A stretch of DNA of 64,000 bases from Selenomonas sp. TAMA-11512. Its GTDB lineage: Bacteria > Bacillota > Negativicutes > Selenomonadales > Selenomonadaceae. Below the pieces are notes generated by a model. That model worked only from the letters and a program-made list of their open reading frames with translations, was not told the origin of the DNA and made no database searches. This document shows, in pieces, positions 1 to 7,259 of the stretch. The stretch spans positions 496,001 through 560,000 of the forward strand of contig NZ_AP029018.1 of the NCBI RefSeq assembly GCF_037076525.1, read 5' to 3'. The position numbers and the translations under genes are program-made. The stretch's first letter is position 1; each line of letters starts with the position of its first letter.

Positions 1-24
1 TTACATATGTTCCAATTGGAAATA

Positions 25-53
25 TTGACAATGTAAAGTGCGGATGATATACT
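25..53 (+). promoter_or_regulatory. Sigma-A-type promoter of the sorbitol operon
   Basis: TTGACA at 25-30 and TATACT at 48-53 are separated by 17 bp. It lies about 100 bp before srlE. The leader between them has small inverted repeats (around 66-95) that could be operator sites for the SorC-type regulator at the end of the locus, which is inference. Confidence 0.75.
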
Positions 54-153
54 TTGGCTTGTCAAGACAAAGTGCACTTCGTACGACGTACATCTTTTTG
101 TGAGAGAAAGGTGAATCTGAGCTAAGATAAGAAAGCAAAGGAGGCAAAGGATC

Positions 154-1146
154 ATGGATTATAACTCAATCAAGGTTGTTGCCGGCAGCGGCGGCTGGGG
201 TGGCCCCCTTGTCTTGAGACCAACAGAGGAGCGCCACAAGATTGTCTCTGTGACGGGCGGGGGAATTCACCCGTTAGCTGATAAGATTGCTGAGATGACA
301 GGTGGAGAAGTCGTCGACGGATTTACGACAGGGGTGCCAGATGAGGAAATATTGGTAGCGATCGTGGATTGTGGGGGTACGGCAAGATGTGGCGTATATC
401 CAAAGAAAAATGTTCTAACGATTAACCTTATGCCGGTCGGCAAAGTCGGTCCTCTTGCGAAGTTCATCGTGGAAGAATTATATGTTTCGGCGGTTACAGA
501 AAAGGAACTCTCCTTCCTTGATCCAAGTGAGGCATCTCGGTTCGAAGAGGTGAAGAAGAGCGCTCCAAAAACAAAGGTGGAAGCAAAAGCCGAGATTGCA
601 GAAATGCGTAATCGCAAGAAGAGCAATATGATAACGCGTCTTGGTATGGGTATTGGCGGTGTCGTTAATAAATTCTATGCGGCAGGTCGAGAAACGATCG
701 AGATGACCATTAAGTCTATCCTTCCGTTCATGGCGTTTGTTTCGATGATTCTCGGCATCATTAGCGCATCGGGTTTGGGTAATGTAATTGCAACGACGAT
801 CAGTCCTCTTGCATCCACATTGCCTGGGATGCTCATCATATCGCTTATATGTGCCATTCCGTTCATTTCGCCGATCCTTGGGCCGGGCGCGGTAATTGCA
901 CAGGTTGTCGGCACACTTCTTGGTGCGCAAATAGGGTTAGGGAACATTCCGCCGCAGTATGCGTTGCCTGCACTGTTTGCAATCAATGCACAGGTTGGAG
1001 CAGATTTTGTGCCCGTTGGGTTGTCCCTTGGAGAGGCTGATCCGGACACCATTGAGCTCGGCGTGCCGGCGGTACTCTACTCTCGCGTTATTACAGGTCC
1101 CTTTGCAGTCGCAATTGCCTACGCAGCCTCTATTGGATTGTACTAG
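154..1146 (+). CDS. srlE: PTS glucitol/sorbitol-specific IIBC component
   Basis: Membrane component of the sorbitol phosphotransferase system, which imports D-glucitol and phosphorylates it to glucitol 6-phosphate. The N-terminal third is the cytosolic IIB domain, with the family motif GSGGWGGPL near residue 11 and the DCGGTARCG stretch near residue 73 that carries the candidate phospho-cysteine. The C-terminal half is hydrophobic (LPFMAFVSMILGI, then the GPGAVIAQVVG and FAINAQ motifs typical of SrlE). The 330-residue length fits the family. A strong AAAGGAGG ribosome site lies about 10 bases before the ATG. It is first in the operon; the usual order places srlA first, so the gene order is rearranged. 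Confidence 0.95.
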   Translation: MDYNSIKVVAGSGGWGGPLVLRPTEERHKIVSVTGGGIHPLADKIAEMTGGEVVDGFTTGVPDEEILVAIVDCGGTARCGVYPKKNVLTINLMPVGKVGPLAKFIVEELYVSAVTEKELSFLDPSEASRFEEVKKSAPKTKVEAKAEIAEMRNRKKSNMITRLGMGIGGVVNKFYAAGRETIEMTIKSILPFMAFVSMILGIISASGLGNVIATTISPLASTLPGMLIISLICAIPFISPILGPGAVIAQVVGTLLGAQIGLGNIPPQYALPALFAINAQVGADFVPVGLSLGEADPDTIELGVPAVLYSRVITGPFAVAIAYAASIGLY

Positions 1147-1217
1147 ACGCACACGCTATATAAGGTGCATGAGTAGAATATGCACATCGAATACAAAGAA
1201 TGTAAGCAGGTGATGAT

Positions 1218-1589
1218 ATGAAGTTTTCAGCTAAAATTACGGCCATAGGAGAGCTTGCGGGGTCTTTCCTAACAGAGCCGGAGATGAAATCTATCGTGCT
1301 CTTCAATGATAACGCACCGGCAGAGCTTGCCGAAATCTCGGTGCTGCACACGCGATCCGAGGTGTATTTGGCTCCGGCTGTTGGTGATCAGCTTGTCATA
1401 GGAGAAAAGGTCTTTGACATCACTGCGGTCGGCGATGAAGCTGTGAAAACCCTCAAGGAATTGGGGCATTGTACGATTGTGTTTAAAGGCGGAGACACAC
1501 CCGAGCGCCCCGGATGCATCATGGTTCAAGGCGAGGCAGCGCTGGCAGAGGCAGACCTGACGGTAGGTAATGTAATCGAAATCTATTGA
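1218..1589 (+). CDS. srlB: PTS glucitol/sorbitol-specific IIA component
   Basis: Cytosolic IIA component that passes phosphate from HPr to the IIB domain of SrlE. The 123-residue length and the ending GCIMVQGEAALAEADLTVGNVIEIY fit the SrlB/GutB family, as does the LGHCTIVFKGGD motif, where His is the likely phospho-acceptor neighbourhood. It follows srlE by about 70 bp and precedes the oxidoreductase gene on the same strand. Confidence 0.93.
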   Translation: MKFSAKITAIGELAGSFLTEPEMKSIVLFNDNAPAELAEISVLHTRSEVYLAPAVGDQLVIGEKVFDITAVGDEAVKTLKELGHCTIVFKGGDTPERPGCIMVQGEAALAEADLTVGNVIEIY

Positions 1590-1652
1590 CATTCATATGT
1601 GATGCAGATGAGATCAAATATATACCGTTATAGACACAGGGAGGAATAATAC

Positions 1653-2960
1653 ATGATCAATATAGACAAAAAACTGGCAAAGCGCCAGGAAGAGGGCAAG
1701 ATTATTCGCGCGGGCATCGTTGGCGCAGGTCAGATGGGGCGCGGCATGGTTTCACAGATGGCGATGATGAAGGGGATGACGCCAGCCATTGTTGCCGATA
1801 TTAATTTGGAAAATGTCAAGAACGCATTTAAGTACGCCGGTGCAAAAGATGAGGATATCGCGGTAGCGAAGACGGTCGAGGAAGCAGATCGATTCATGCA
1901 GCAGGGGAAATTCGTCGCTACGGAAAATGCGGATCTTGTCAGTCATGCCAATCTGGTGGACTGTGCAATTGATGTTACGGGTGTCCCTGAGGTCGGCGTC
2001 AAGATTGCCATTGATGCAATGACAAACAAGAAGCATGTGGTCATGATGGATGTCGAGACGGATATTGTTATCGGTGCATACCTTAAGAAACTCGGCGATG
2101 AGAATGGCGTAATCTACACAGGATCGGACGGCGATGAGCCGGGTGCCGTCATGCACCTATACTCCTTTGCCAAGGCAATGGGAATGGATGTCAAGGTCAT
2201 GGGCAAAGGCAAGAACAATAAATTGGATTACGAGTGCAACCCGGACACTGTTTTGGAAGAAGCTACTCGGCGCAAGATGAGCCCACGTATGCTCACGGCG
2301 TTTAAGGACGGCACGAAGACAATGGTCGAGATGACGGCGATGTCAAATGCGACAGGGCTGGTGCCGGATGTGATCGGCGGACACGGTATTGAGGGGACGT
2401 TCACCGATCGCTTCCAAGAGCTTAATAAGAAGTTTGCCCTCAAAAAAGATGGAGGCATCTTCAACCGGCATGGCGTGGTCGAGTTTGTCAACGGCATTGC
2501 TCCCGGCGTCTTTGTAACGGTGGCTACGGATAACGAAGAAATTGCCTATCAGATGGGCTATCACAGCATGGGGCCGGGCCCCTTGTGGACACTCTATCGC
2601 CCCTATCACCTCTGCAATTTGGAAACACCGCTTACGGTTGCCCGTGCCGTCATAGACCACGAACCGATCATCGTCCCGCTCGGCGCACCGGTATCGGAGG
2701 TCATTACGGTGGCAAAAAGGGATCTCAAGGCCGGTGAAACCATCGACGGCATCGGCGGCTACACGACCTACGGATCAATCGCAAAGGCAGAAGAGGCTTA
2801 TGAAAAGGGATATGTCCTCTACAGTCTTGTCAACAAGAATGCTAAGATGAAGAGGGATGTCAAAAAGGGTCAGCTCCTTACGATGGAAGATGTCGACTTG
2901 GACACATCCACGCAGCTTTACGCGGTGCGAAAAGAGCAGGATAAGATGTTTGGGCGGTAA
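1653..2960 (+). CDS. NAD(P)-dependent oxidoreductase with SAF domain (homoserine dehydrogenase-like)
   Basis: A 435-residue protein with an N-terminal Rossmann fold (RAGIVGAGQMGRGMV near residue 20) of the homoserine-dehydrogenase/GFO-IDH kind. A central catalytic-like region (GSDGDEPGAVM near residue 158, FNRHGVVEFVNGIAPGVF near residue 276) follows. The C-terminus resembles an SAF domain (ITVAKRDLKAGETIDGIGGYTTYG, then KKGQLLTMEDVD). SAF-type oxidoreductases of this kind are often annotated only as hypothetical or FlgA-like. It sits between the PTS genes srlB and srlA with a good ribosome site (GGGAGGAA). The position suggests a role in handling sorbitol 6-phosphate or a related polyol phosphate, replacing the absent SrlD. 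That role is inference. Confidence 0.75.
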   Translation: MINIDKKLAKRQEEGKIIRAGIVGAGQMGRGMVSQMAMMKGMTPAIVADINLENVKNAFKYAGAKDEDIAVAKTVEEADRFMQQGKFVATENADLVSHANLVDCAIDVTGVPEVGVKIAIDAMTNKKHVVMMDVETDIVIGAYLKKLGDENGVIYTGSDGDEPGAVMHLYSFAKAMGMDVKVMGKGKNNKLDYECNPDTVLEEATRRKMSPRMLTAFKDGTKTMVEMTAMSNATGLVPDVIGGHGIEGTFTDRFQELNKKFALKKDGGIFNRHGVVEFVNGIAPGVFVTVATDNEEIAYQMGYHSMGPGPLWTLYRPYHLCNLETPLTVARAVIDHEPIIVPLGAPVSEVITVAKRDLKAGETIDGIGGYTTYGSIAKAEEAYEKGYVLYSLVNKNAKMKRDVKKGQLLTMEDVDLDTSTQLYAVRKEQDKMFGR

Positions 2961-3004
2961 ATAGGGAATAAGGTTGGTTCGACCGTTTCAAAGGAGGTAT
3001 TTTC

Positions 3005-3532
3005 ATGGAATTACTGGCCAATCTCGCCAATGGGTTTATGTCGCTTTTTCAAGCCGGTGCAACGACGTTTGCAGGCTGGGTTGTGGGAATTATCCCGCTA
3101 ATTGTAATTCTTATGACGGCTGTTTCTTCGGTCATTAAACTGATCGGAGAGAAGCGCGTAGAGCGCGTGGCACAACAAGCTACCCGCAACATCATCACAC
3201 GCTATACGGTACTGCCCATTCTGGCGGTTATCTTTACGGGAAATCCTATGTGCTATACCTTTGGTCGATTTGTCGAGCAGAAGTTCAAGCCTGCATTCTA
3301 CGATGCGACAGTGTCGTTTGTCCATCCGGTTACGGGGCTGTTTCCACATGCCAATGGCGGCGAGCTGTTCGTCTACATGGGTATTGCAGCAGGGATACAG
3401 ACGCTGGGACTGCCTCTGGGAGAGCTGGCGGTAAGATATTTTCTAGTAGGTATTGTTGTCATCCTCATTCGTGGGATTGTGACAGAAAAAATCTATTTGT
3501 ACATGCGTAGTAAAGAAGAGGCCAGATCGTAA
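3005..3532 (+). CDS. srlA: PTS glucitol/sorbitol-specific IIC component
   Basis: Integral membrane IIC subunit (175 residues) that forms the sorbitol translocation path with SrlE. It shows the SrlA pattern: ANGFMSLFQAGATTFAGW at the N-terminus, a hydrophobic segment IIPLIVILMTAVSSVIKLIGE, CYTFGRFVEQKFKP, the GLFPHANGGELFVYMGIA motif and a final membrane segment with LVGIVVILIRG. An AAAGGAGG ribosome site precedes the ATG. The stop overlaps the start of gutM, so the two are probably translationally coupled. Confidence 0.94.
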   Translation: MELLANLANGFMSLFQAGATTFAGWVVGIIPLIVILMTAVSSVIKLIGEKRVERVAQQATRNIITRYTVLPILAVIFTGNPMCYTFGRFVEQKFKPAFYDATVSFVHPVTGLFPHANGGELFVYMGIAAGIQTLGLPLGELAVRYFLVGIVVILIRGIVTEKIYLYMRSKEEARS

Positions 3533-3930
3533 TGGAGATCACGCATTTTCTTGGCATCCTCTTTCTATTGATGTGTTTGCAAGTGGTCGGAACACATATG
3601 CAGGTCAAGCGGTATAAGGCGGCTGTGCGCCGCCTTCATGCCCTTGGCGCGGTCGGTATCGGCTCGCAGCGAAAGATGTTTGGCGCGGGAGAGATTGTAC
3701 TGTTGGCGGTAAAGTCTGATGGATCTATTCAAGCTGCTGAGAGAATGCGTGGGATGACCATATGGGCCAGGTTTAAACCCGTGCCCGAGCTGGTTGGAGA
3801 TACGATACAGAAGGTAGGGGCACGAATAGAAGCACTTCCCGTAAAAGAACAAAAGAAGCATAAAGCCTTATTGGATGCTGTTGAAGCGCTTATGAGGAGA
3901 TTTGAAGAGGAAGCTCTCAAAAAAGAGTAG
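3532..3930 (+). CDS. gutM: Glucitol operon activator protein GutM/SrlM
   Basis: A 132-residue GutM-family protein, known in enterobacteria as an activator of the sorbitol operon. It has an N-terminal hydrophobic helix (FLGILFLLMCLQVV) followed by a soluble domain with RRLHALGAVGIGSQRKMFGAGEIVLLAV, a family signature. It starts on the last base of srlA and closes the PTS operon. The 3' end of the coding region forms the left arm of a rho-independent terminator. Confidence 0.88.
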   Translation: MEITHFLGILFLLMCLQVVGTHMQVKRYKAAVRRLHALGAVGIGSQRKMFGAGEIVLLAVKSDGSIQAAERMRGMTIWARFKPVPELVGDTIQKVGARIEALPVKEQKKHKALLDAVEALMRRFEEEALKKE

Positions 3931-3943
3931 CTTCCTCTTTTTT
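3904..3943 (+). terminator. Rho-independent terminator of the srl operon
   Basis: GAAGAGGAAGCT pairs with AGCTTCCTC followed by a run of T. The left arm lies inside the last codons of gutM. It separates the PTS operon from the regulator gene. Confidence 0.8.
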
Positions 3944-3953
3944 CTGTACAGAT

Positions 3954-3982
3954 TTGTAGGATATGTGAAAATATGATAGAAT
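3954..3982 (+). promoter_or_regulatory. Candidate promoter of the SorC-type regulator
   Basis: TTGTAG at 3954 and TAGAAT at 3977-3982 with a 17-bp spacer. Just downstream, GATAATCTGTTAACTGATAA contains the dyad GTTAAC and may be an autoregulatory site. Confidence 0.5.
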
Positions 3983-4021
3983 GATAATCTGTTAACTGAT
4001 AAACGCAAAGAAGGAGACTAT

Positions 4022-4999
4022 ATGCGCAGACTTGTAGATGACCCCAGACTTATGTGGAAATGCTGTAGTCTCTACTATCAAGATGGACTGGGACAGCAGG
4101 AGGTAGCGCAGGCACTCGGTATCAGTCGTCCGACGGTTTCACGAATGCTCAAAAACGGGAGAGACAGCGGCATGGTACGCATTGAGGTAGCAAGTCCTGC
4201 AGGGACTCTCTATGGAGAGATGGAAAGAGCGCTGGAGAAGCAATTTGGGTTGCAGGAGGTTATCATTGTTCAGCCGACGGTGACGGAGGAGGGGACAGAG
4301 AAAATTGTATCGCCGCTGGGTGCAGCCGTATTCCAATATCTCCTGCGGATCTTACGCGCAGGGGATTACGTCGGCGTGACCATGGGTATGACTTTGCAAA
4401 ATGTCGTCCGTTCAGAGAGCGTCATCGAAGATCCGCTCGATGTCACGTTTGTTCCTGTCTTAGGCGGCGTGAGCGAAACGCGCTACGATGTTCACTCCAA
4501 TACGATCGCAGCCGGCTTTGCCGAACGGTTCCATGCAACGTGCGTGCAGTTCTTTTCACCGGCAGTATTCTCATCCGGCGAGATCTTAGAAGCGTTCAAA
4601 ACAGAGAAAGAGGTAGAGAAAATATATCGGTTGTTCTCCTGCCTGGACGCCATCGTCATGGGCATCGGCATCTTGGAGGAGCATCTCTCCACCATTCGCA
4701 AGCTGGGCTATATCGATACTCATACGCTGGAAAGGTTTAAAGCGAATGGTGCGGAAGGAGATATTGCGCTCCAGTATTTTGACAACAAGGGGAACACGAA
4801 GGCGTTTTCAGAGCACAATTCCTGTGTGGCCGGAATACGCATAGAAACCATCCACAATATCCGTTATCGCATTGGTGTGACCTCCGGACAGGAAAAGGCG
4901 AAAGCCGTGCTCGCTGCCATTAACGGTGACTTTATCAATGTGTTGATTACCGATGTGAACTGTGCCGGGGAAATATTGCGGTTATCGGAGACAGAGTAA
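4022..4999 (+). CDS. SorC family sugar-binding transcriptional regulator
   Basis: A 325-residue protein with an N-terminal helix-turn-helix (LGQQEVAQALGISRPTVSRMLKNGRDSGMVRIEV, residues about 22-57). A SorC/DeoR-type effector domain follows, with the GDYVGVTMGMTLQNVV motif that binds phosphorylated sugars. Such proteins control sugar PTS operons in response to the sugar phosphate. Its position behind srlE-gutM makes sorbitol 6-phosphate the likely effector (inference). E. coli uses the DeoR-type SrlR here instead. Start is an ATG with AGAAGGAG upstream. Confidence 0.9.
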   Translation: MRRLVDDPRLMWKCCSLYYQDGLGQQEVAQALGISRPTVSRMLKNGRDSGMVRIEVASPAGTLYGEMERALEKQFGLQEVIIVQPTVTEEGTEKIVSPLGAAVFQYLLRILRAGDYVGVTMGMTLQNVVRSESVIEDPLDVTFVPVLGGVSETRYDVHSNTIAAGFAERFHATCVQFFSPAVFSSGEILEAFKTEKEVEKIYRLFSCLDAIVMGIGILEEHLSTIRKLGYIDTHTLERFKANGAEGDIALQYFDNKGNTKAFSEHNSCVAGIRIETIHNIRYRIGVTSGQEKAKAVLAAINGDFINVLITDVNCAGEILRLSETE

Positions 5000-5106
5000 A
5001 TATGGTGGGAGGAGAGCGCCCTCCTTTTGGTGGAGATGCGGAAGGCCTCTGCATCTCTTTAGGGAAGAGCCACCACTTTTAAATGAAAAAATAAATAAAT
5101 AGACCT

Positions 5107-5155
5107 AATACCCTTGCAGTTACTGAATCTGCAGGGGTATTTTAATGCTTTTTTA
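5107..5155 (+). terminator. Terminator after the SorC-type regulator
   Basis: AATACCCTTGCAG (5107) pairs with CTGCAGGGGTATT, followed by TTTTAATGCTTTTTT. Two weaker hairpins lie between it and the regulator stop (about 5008-5028 and 5033-5057). Confidence 0.65.
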
Positions 5156-5226
5156 CAGAGAAAGAGAAAAGAAAGCCATATTTTTTGGAGAGTTTTGCAG
5201 GAAAATAAAAGAAAGTGAAAAAATAA

Positions 5227-5261
5227 AGTGGTATAAAGTGGGGAAATGTGGTTTAATATGG
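5227..5261 (+). promoter_or_regulatory. MraZ operator: four 10-bp-spaced GTGG boxes
   Basis: GTGG occurs at 5228, 5238 and 5248, with ATGG at 5258, exactly 10 bp apart. MraZ is known to bind tandem GTGG/TGGG repeats with this period upstream of its own gene. The boxes end about 20 bp before the chosen mraZ start, so they probably overlap the dcw promoter and mediate autoregulation. Confidence 0.8.
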
Positions 5262-5280
5262 TTTGGGGGTGACAAAGGCT

Positions 5281-5709
5281 ATGCTGTTGGGCGGACATAA
5301 ACATATTATCGACACGAAGGGCAGAGTAATTCTGCCGGCGGAATTCCGTCCGGAACTCGGCGAAACCTTTGTCATCACGAAAGGGCTGGACGAGTGCCTT
5401 TCGCTCTACAACATGATGGAGTGGGAAAAGCTCGCGGATAAGATCAAGGCCCTTCCCATGACGAACCCGAAAGCGCGTGCCTTTGCCCGCTTTTTCTTTG
5501 CGAGCGCGCGCATGGTGGAGACGGATAAGCAGGGGAGATTCCTCATTCCTGCCGATCTGCGCGCCCACGCCGGCCTCAAAAAGGAGGTCATGCTCAATGG
5601 CCTCATCAATCATGCGGAAATTTGGAGCAAGGATCGTTGGGAGGCTTACAACGAGGAGTCGGATTCCATAGAGATGAATGCTGAAAGCCTGGAGGGGCTC
5701 GGCATCTGA
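5281..5709 (+). CDS. mraZ: Transcriptional regulator MraZ
   Basis: A 142-residue MraZ, a SpoVT/AbrB-fold DNA-binding protein that regulates the division and cell-wall cluster. Two repeated domains are visible: GGHKHIIDTKGRVILPAEFRPELG near residue 4 and ARMVETDKQGRFLIPADLRAHAGL near residue 79. The family begins with a short MFxGEYxH-like stretch, so the ATG at 5281 is preferred over the in-frame TTG at 5263; GGGGGTG at 5265-5271 then serves as ribosome site. It is first in the cluster, with rsmH 12 bp downstream. Confidence 0.95.
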   Translation: MLLGGHKHIIDTKGRVILPAEFRPELGETFVITKGLDECLSLYNMMEWEKLADKIKALPMTNPKARAFARFFFASARMVETDKQGRFLIPADLRAHAGLKKEVMLNGLINHAEIWSKDRWEAYNEESDSIEMNAESLEGLGI

Positions 5710-5721
5710 GAGGGCAGTTGT

Positions 5722-6669
5722 ATGGCGGAAAACTTTCATCATATCAGCGTGCTGCCCGAGGAGACGATTCGAGGACTTATCACGGATCCGGACGGCGTCT
5801 ATATCGATGCGACGCTCGGCGGAGCCGGGCACAGCCGACGTATAGCGGACCGGCTGTCAGAGAACGGCCGCCTCATCGGCATCGATCAGGATGATGCCGC
5901 CATTGAAGCGGCAAGGGAGCGACTGCTCCGACATCCCGCTGCACCCCGCGTCGACATCGTTCGAGCGAATTTCTCCGAGCTCTCGCATGTCTTGTCCGAG
6001 CTTGGTGTGGAGCGGGTGCAGGGCGTGCTCTTCGATCTGGGTGTATCCTCGCATCAGCTGGATACAGCGGAGCGCGGCTTTTCCTATATGCAGGACGCGC
6101 CGCTCGACATGCGCATGGATCGGCGGGCGAAGCTGTCGGCGTACGAGGTCGTCAACACCTATGTGGAGGACGAGCTCATCCGCATCTTCTACAAGTACGG
6201 AGAAGAGCGCTGGTCGAAGCGCATCGCTGAGTTCATCGCAGCCGCGAGGGAAAAGGCGCCCATAGAGACCACGGGCGAGCTTGTCGATATCATCTCTCGC
6301 GCGGTGCCGAAGGGTGCGCGTCAAAAGGGCGGTCATCCCGCAAAGCGCGTGTTTCAGGCCGTTCGCATCGAGGTCAATGACGAGCTGGGGATTCTGGACG
6401 CAAGCTTTCGGCAGGCGGTCGACGCGCTGATGCCGGGAGGGCGCATCGCCGTTATTACGTTTCACTCACTTGAGGATCGGCAGGCGAAGGAGACGTTAAA
6501 GGAACTCGCACAGGGCTGCACTTGCCCGAAAGACATTCCCGTCTGTATCTGCGGGAAGAAACCCGAGGTTAAATTATTAGGCAAGGCAATCAAGCCGACG
6601 CCGGAGGAAATAGAGGCAAACCCGCGCGCCAAGAGCGCAAAGCTTCGAATCGCTGAGAAGCTGCCGTAG
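5722..6669 (+). CDS. rsmH: 16S rRNA (cytosine(1402)-N(4))-methyltransferase RsmH
   Basis: SAM-dependent methyltransferase (MraW) that methylates N4 of C1402 in 16S rRNA. The start HHISVLPEETIRGL is the RsmH signature; the SAM site lies in YIDATLGGAGHSRRI (residues about 34-48). FDLGVSSHQLDTAERGFSY, KRVFQAVRIEVNDEL and VITFHSLEDRQAK are all family motifs. Its 315 residues match the usual length. Confidence 0.97.
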   Translation: MAENFHHISVLPEETIRGLITDPDGVYIDATLGGAGHSRRIADRLSENGRLIGIDQDDAAIEAARERLLRHPAAPRVDIVRANFSELSHVLSELGVERVQGVLFDLGVSSHQLDTAERGFSYMQDAPLDMRMDRRAKLSAYEVVNTYVEDELIRIFYKYGEERWSKRIAEFIAAAREKAPIETTGELVDIISRAVPKGARQKGGHPAKRVFQAVRIEVNDELGILDASFRQAVDALMPGGRIAVITFHSLEDRQAKETLKELAQGCTCPKDIPVCICGKKPEVKLLGKAIKPTPEEIEANPRAKSAKLRIAEKLP

Positions 6670-6700
6670 GATCGATGGAATCGATAGGGGGGATGATGTC

Positions 6701-7072
6701 ATGCTGGCAAGACAGGAAGAAGAACTGTATGAGCTCGTAGAGGAAGACCATGCGCGGGTTCGAATTCCCGGTCACCGGCAGACAAGGGAGCGCCGTCCGG
6801 AGCTCAATACGCGTCTGCGGGCGCGTGTGTTCCTGCTGATCACGGTGCTGTGCGTGATGGCCATGATTGTGACCGTTCGGAGCGGTATCGTGGCGAGCCG
6901 CGGCTATGATCTCGTAAAGATGCAGCGGCAAGCGGCCGCTGTGGAGAGGGAAAACGATCACCTGAAAATTGAGATCGCGCAGCTGAAATCGCCGGATCGC
7001 ATCCGTCGCCTCGCGTCGGATAATCTCGGGATGAGCACGCCGAAGAATGTATACTTTGCGAATGAACAGTGA
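6701..7072 (+). CDS. ftsL: FtsL-like cell division protein
   Basis: A 123-residue bitopic protein: a charged cytosolic N-terminus (about 40 residues), one membrane segment (VFLLITVLCVMAMIVTV), and a periplasmic coiled coil (KMQRQAAAVERENDHLKIEIAQLKS). It ends in the RIRRLASDNLGM motif of FtsL/DivIC-like proteins, which form the FtsQLB divisome complex. Identification rests on topology, this motif and its position after rsmH. Unusually, no ftsI/pbpB gene follows. Confidence 0.8.
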   Translation: MLARQEEELYELVEEDHARVRIPGHRQTRERRPELNTRLRARVFLLITVLCVMAMIVTVRSGIVASRGYDLVKMQRQAAAVERENDHLKIEIAQLKSPDRIRRLASDNLGMSTPKNVYFANEQ

Positions 7073-7259
7073 GAAAGTATACGGTGAGACTGTCAGAGGG
7101 CGCATACCGCACTGCGGAGGGCTGCTGGCGGTCTTTTTCTTTGTCTCGACAGTTTTTTATGAATCTGCCCCGATTTTTATGGAAAAACCTATAAAAAAGC
7201 TGTAAAAGTCAAATTAAGTGATATATAATAAAAAAGTTAGCGAATGGAGGGTGAGGCAA

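Noticed and set aside
5059-5832. Minus-strand open frame of 257 codons overlapping mraZ
   Set aside because: It covers the MraZ operator, mraZ and a terminator on the other strand, and shows no domain.
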